A stretch of 16,907 bases of DNA, taken from the NCBI GenBank assembly GCA_025450975.1, contig JANWLI010000025.1, positions 1 through 16,907 of the forward strand. Direction: 5' to 3'. A program made the position numbers and the translations under genes. Shown in pieces: positions 13,805 through 16,907 of this stretch (the first letter of the stretch is position 1; every line of letters begins with the position of its first letter). Origin of the DNA: Candidatus Kapaibacterium sp. (lineage in GTDB: Bacteria > Bacteroidota > Ignavibacteria > Palsa-1295). Below the pieces are notes generated by a model. That model was given only the letters and a program-made list of their open reading frames with translations, was not told where the DNA came from and searched no databases.

Positions 13805-14884
13805 ATGTTTAGGAAATACTACAAAACAGTTTTGACCTTCGCAGTCCTTAGCGGACTTCTTAGTCTCAGCTCCTGCAAAGAAAGCGAAGCCGAGCAGGTA
13901 AAGAAGGATGAAGTCTTTACAGTAAAGACTGCGAACGTCGAAGTCGCTCCGATGACGCTTTCCTTCAAAGCAACCGGGACACTCGAAGGTATTCGCGAGG
14001 CAACGGTCATGAGCGAGACGCAGGGACGTGTCGTATCCGTGCAGGCAAGAAACGGCGTCCGCGTTGGCGCAGGCTCGTCACTGGCAGTCGTCGAAAGCGA
14101 ACTGAAGGCGATCGCGGTCAAACAGGCTGAAGCCGGACGATTGACGGCCGAAGCAGCGCATCAGAAAGCACTTCTCGATCTCAAGCGCACGCAGGAGCTG
14201 TTCGACCAGAAGGCGACCACCAAGAGCCAACTGGAGATCTCCGAGCTTAGCGTGAAAAGCGCTGAAGCACAGCTTAAAGCAGCTGAGAGCGGTGAAAGCC
14301 TTGCACGTCGCCAGCTCTCCGATGCGTCGGTCAGAGCACCCTTTGCAGGCGTCGTCGCCATGAAGTATGTGAATCAGGGCGAACTACTCGGACCGGGCGT
14401 GCGCGTTGCGACGCTCGTCGATGACTCGAAGATGAAGATGAAGATCAACATCGGCGAACTCGATGTCCCCATGGTGAAGATCGGTGATGCTGTCACGATC
14501 CGCGTCGATGCACTTGCAAAAGAATTTGAAGGCCGCATCGCAACGATCTCGAGCAAAGCCGATATGGCGCGCACCTACATGCTCGAAGTGGAGCTGCCGA
14601 ACGCGAACCATGAACTCAAGAGCGGTATGTTCGCCCGCGCTGAGATCAGGCAGGACGCTGCCCGCGAAGTAACGGTCGTTCCTTCCGAAGCCATCATCAC
14701 GAGCGGTCAGCGCTCGCAGGTATACGTAGCCGAAGGCAATGTTGCAAAACTTAAGGCCGTAAAGCTCGGCTCCTCGGACCGCACGAATGTAGAGATCACC
14801 GAAGGCGTCAAGGCCGGCGAGAAAGTGATCACGTTCGGACAGAACCAGTTAAAAGACGGCGCAAAGATCACCGTCAAAAATTAA
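13805..14884 (+). CDS. Periplasmic adaptor (membrane fusion) lipoprotein of an RND pump
   Basis: This 359-residue HlyD/AcrA-type adaptor links the inner-membrane pump to the TolC-like channel. A lipoprotein signal ends in LSSC, with Cys24 as the lipidated residue. The barrel-sandwich (lipoyl-like) halves are around residues 60-100 (TLEGIREATVMSETQGRVVS) and 165-205 (ASVRAPFAGVVAMKYVNQGE). They enclose an Ala/Lys/Glu-rich alpha-hairpin (about 100-165, DLKRTQELFDQKATTKSQLE). Beta-barrel and membrane-proximal domains follow (SGMFARAEI; then VPSEAIITSGQRSQVYVAEG), ending GQNQLKDGAKITVKN. Length is normal for the family. No SD precedes the ATG at 13805; the leader is A/T-rich. The adaptor stop lies inside an 11-bp AT-only inverted repeat, and the pump gene starts 40 nt later. 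Confidence 0.96.
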   Translation: MFRKYYKTVLTFAVLSGLLSLSSCKESEAEQVKKDEVFTVKTANVEVAPMTLSFKATGTLEGIREATVMSETQGRVVSVQARNGVRVGAGSSLAVVESELKAIAVKQAEAGRLTAEAAHQKALLDLKRTQELFDQKATTKSQLEISELSVKSAEAQLKAAESGESLARRQLSDASVRAPFAGVVAMKYVNQGELLGPGVRVATLVDDSKMKMKINIGELDVPMVKIGDAVTIRVDALAKEFEGRIATISSKADMARTYMLEVELPNANHELKSGMFARAEIRQDAAREVTVVPSEAIITSGQRSQVYVAEGNVAKLKAVKLGSSDRTNVEITEGVKAGEKVITFGQNQLKDGAKITVKN

Positions 14885-14902
14885 AATTTATTTTTAATTT
14901 TT
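14876..14902. repeat. 11-bp AT-only inverted repeat spanning the adaptor stop codon
   Basis: AAAAATTAAAA (14876-14886) and TTTTAATTTTT (14892-14902) are exact reverse complements around the 5-nt loop TTTAT. The repeat covers the adaptor's last codons and its stop. The whole 14881-14924 spacer is almost pure A/T, unlike the balanced genes around it. An AU-only hairpin would be weak, so a protein-binding site or an unstructured initiation leader for the pump gene is at least as likely. Confidence 0.6.
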
Positions 14903-14924
14903 CATTTTGAATTTATAATTCTTT

Positions 14925-16907
14925 ATGACAATTACAGAACTTGCAATAAAACGGCCATCCTTCATTACGATCATCTTCGTCGCGCTCAGCGTTGTTGGTA
15001 TCCTGGCATACTCAAGCCTCGGTACAGACCTGCTGCCGAAGATGGATTGGCCGTTCATTACCGTACTCACAACCTATCCTGGCGCAGGCCCGGAAGAGGT
15101 TGAAGATCTTATCTCGAAGCCGATCGAAGAAGCGATCGCCGGCACAAACAAACTTGATAATGTGCGCTCTATCTCGAACGAAGGATATTCGATCGTCATG
15201 GGCCAGTACTTACTCGACGCTAAGACGGACGAAGCTGCGATCGATGTGCAGCGACGGATCGAGCAGATCAAGTCCAAGCTTCCGAAAGATGCCGACGAAC
15301 CGCGCATCCTAAAGAATGACATCAGCGCAATGCCCGTCATTCGTCTTGCTATGACGTCATCGGTACTGACTTCGACGGAAGCTTACCAATTTGCCAAGGA
15401 CAAGCTTAAACCACGTTTCGAAGCGCTCGAAGGTGTCGGTACGGTCGAAGTGACCGGCGGCAGAAAGCGTGAGATCCGTATCGCAGTCGATAACGACAAG
15501 CTGCGTGCGTATAACTTATCGATCATGCAGATCTCGCAGTCGTTGCAGGCTGAGAATCTCGATTTCCCTACCGGCACGATCAAGCAGCAGCAGGATCAGT
15601 TCGTTGTCAGAGTTAAAGGCAAATTCACCAATCTTGAGGAGATCAAGACGCTTCCGGTGAGCCGCACACAAACTGGTTCGGTAATCTACCTTGGAGACGT
15701 GGCGACTGTCACTGATACCTATAGTGAAGACATGCAGCCGACGCGGCTCAATAATGAGGATGCAATCGGCATGCTGATCGTCAAACAATCGGATGCAAAC
15801 GCAACCGATGTTGCCGATCGGATCTACGCCATGCTCACCACACTGGAAAAAGAGTATGCTACCGACGGCATCTCGTTCAAGATCGCCCAGGACGCGACGC
15901 ACTTTACTCGTGCATCGATCAGCGAAGTATTCCGCGATCTGCTGATCGCCATCCTGCTCGTATCGCTCGTCCTGTTCCTCTTCCTGAAGAGCGGTCGGAA
16001 TGCACTCATCGTCTTGATCTCGATCCCAACGTCGCTTATTGCCACCGGCATTGCAATGTATCTTTTCGGCTTTACGCTGAATATGATGAGCTTGATGGCA
16101 CTGGCACTGGTGATCGGTATTCTTGTCGATGACTCTATCGTCGTTCTTGAGAATATTCATCGCAAGCTTGAAGAAGGCATGAGCCCGGTCAAAGCCGCGA
16201 TCGCCGGACGTAATGAGATCGGCTTCGCAGCGCTGGCCATCACACTCGTTGACGTCGTCGTGTTTCTGCCGATGTCACTTGTCGGTGGTATTTCAGGCAA
16301 GATCTTCCGCGAATTCGGTATTACCGTCGTCGTTTCGACGTTGATGTCGCTGTTTGTCAGCTTTACGCTGACGCCACTGTTGGCATCGAAATTCGGCAGA
16401 GCACATGAAGAGATCCGCTTCGGACCGATGCGTTGGCTCAGTAATAAATTCGAAGCGTTTCAGGATTGGCTGACGGAAAAGTATCGTAGCGTCCTTGCAT
16501 GGTCGCTCGAGCATCGCTGGGTCATTGTGACGTCATCGTTCACTATGTTCATTGCAAGCTGCAGTCTCGTCTTTACCGGTCAGATCGGTGGCGAGTTCAT
16601 TACTGCTCCGGACCGTGGCGAATTTGCCGTGAACTTCGACTTCCCGCCCGGCACAAACATCCAGACGTCCGATTCGCTTATTCGCCAGTTCGAACATGAG
16701 ATCGCTAAAGACTCGAATGTCGAGCGCTACCTCACGATCGTCGGCAAGCAGGAAGACGCATGGATGATCAAGGAACGTCCAAGCGTCGGTCAGATCCAGG
16801 TGAAGCTCGTCGATCCGAAGAAGCGAACTATGTCCTCCATGGCTGCGATGCAGCGTGTGAAGGAAGCATCACTGAAGTTTCCGGGGCTTATGGTACGAAC
16901 CGAGCCG
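14925..16907 (+). CDS. RND-family efflux pump (AcrB/HAE1 type), N-terminal 661 residues (partial)
   Basis: This is the inner-membrane proton-driven pump of the tripartite system. The ATG at 14925 opens with MTITELAIKRPSFITIIFVA, the standard RND N-terminal helix, and the first porter region (DLLPKMDWPFITVLTTYPGA, then GPEEVEDLISKPIEEAI) follows. Membrane helices 2-6 run from about residue 330 to 490. The proton-relay aspartates are D402-D403 in GILVDDSIVVLENI, equivalent to Asp407/408 of AcrB. After the sixth helix, the second periplasmic loop begins (GGEFITAPDRGEFAVNFDFP). The frame runs off the right edge at residue 661 of an expected ~1,000-1,050, so the Lys and Arg of the later helices are not visible. 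No SD is present in the A/T-rich leader. Substrate class cannot be told; a hydrophobic drug or detergent exporter is the family default. Confidence 0.97.
   Translation, partial: MTITELAIKRPSFITIIFVALSVVGILAYSSLGTDLLPKMDWPFITVLTTYPGAGPEEVEDLISKPIEEAIAGTNKLDNVRSISNEGYSIVMGQYLLDAKTDEAAIDVQRRIEQIKSKLPKDADEPRILKNDISAMPVIRLAMTSSVLTSTEAYQFAKDKLKPRFEALEGVGTVEVTGGRKREIRIAVDNDKLRAYNLSIMQISQSLQAENLDFPTGTIKQQQDQFVVRVKGKFTNLEEIKTLPVSRTQTGSVIYLGDVATVTDTYSEDMQPTRLNNEDAIGMLIVKQSDANATDVADRIYAMLTTLEKEYATDGISFKIAQDATHFTRASISEVFRDLLIAILLVSLVLFLFLKSGRNALIVLISIPTSLIATGIAMYLFGFTLNMMSLMALALVIGILVDDSIVVLENIHRKLEEGMSPVKAAIAGRNEIGFAALAITLVDVVVFLPMSLVGGISGKIFREFGITVVVSTLMSLFVSFTLTPLLASKFGRAHEEIRFGPMRWLSNKFEAFQDWLTEKYRSVLAWSLEHRWVIVTSSFTMFIASCSLVFTGQIGGEFITAPDRGEFAVNFDFPPGTNIQTSDSLIRQFEHEIAKDSNVERYLTIVGKQEDAWMIKERPSVGQIQVKLVDPKKRTMSSMAAMQRVKEASLKFPGLMVRTEP

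Noticed and set aside
1..16907. CRISPR array, transposon, prophage, toxin-antitoxin or defence island
   Set aside because: I saw no regularly spaced repeats, transposase, integrase, terminal inverted repeats, tRNA-end duplications or toxin/antitoxin pair; all larger genes are housekeeping, stress or efflux functions.

Overview
The window reads as ordinary chromosomal DNA of a diderm (Gram-negative-type) bacterium, roughly half G+C by eye. A TolC-type outer-membrane protein, a lipoprotein adaptor and an RND pump imply an outer membrane; a MenG/UbiE methyltransferase fits a menaquinone user. Several points suggest the Bacteroidota/Chlorobiota (FCB) side of the tree: the ECF sigma gene paired with a small membrane protein of a kind I associate with Bacteroidota, TAnnTTTG elements directly before three gene starts, and many starts without a Shine-Dalgarno (SD). 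A Kapaibacteria- or Ignavibacteria-like lineage would fit, but this is inference and I cannot name the organism.

Layout. (1) 1-4103 is a protein-quality-control block: the 5' part of lon (minus strand, cut by the left edge), then divergently hsp20, an unrecognised 38-residue membrane peptide, and dnaK. A strong 14-bp inverted repeat lies just before dnaK. (2) 4126-4160 is a bidirectional terminator separating dnaK from the convergent pair at 4178-5223: an ECF sigma factor followed by a tryptophan-rich two-helix membrane protein, probably its partner. (3) 5323-9031, plus strand: a PolB-like 3'-5' exonuclease, leucyl-tRNA synthetase, and a small unknown protein with a puzzling start region. (4) 9051-11351, minus strand: menG/ubiE directly abutting a polysaccharide-type flippase. 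(5) 11629-16907, plus strand: TetR regulator, TolC-like channel, periplasmic adaptor and RND pump (cut by the right edge). This is a complete-looking tripartite efflux operon with a palindromic operator candidate upstream of the regulator.

How the genes fit together: lon, hsp20 and dnaK cover degradation, holding and refolding of damaged proteins; the ECF module next door may sense envelope or membrane state; the efflux operon exports toxic compounds under TetR control. I see no CRISPR array, transposase, integrase, tRNA, rRNA or anti-phage system. The points most worth a second look are the dnaK-proximal inverted repeat, the 38-residue peptide, the ECF partner with its 11-residue tandem repeat, and the small gene whose perfect SD faces an ATT codon.
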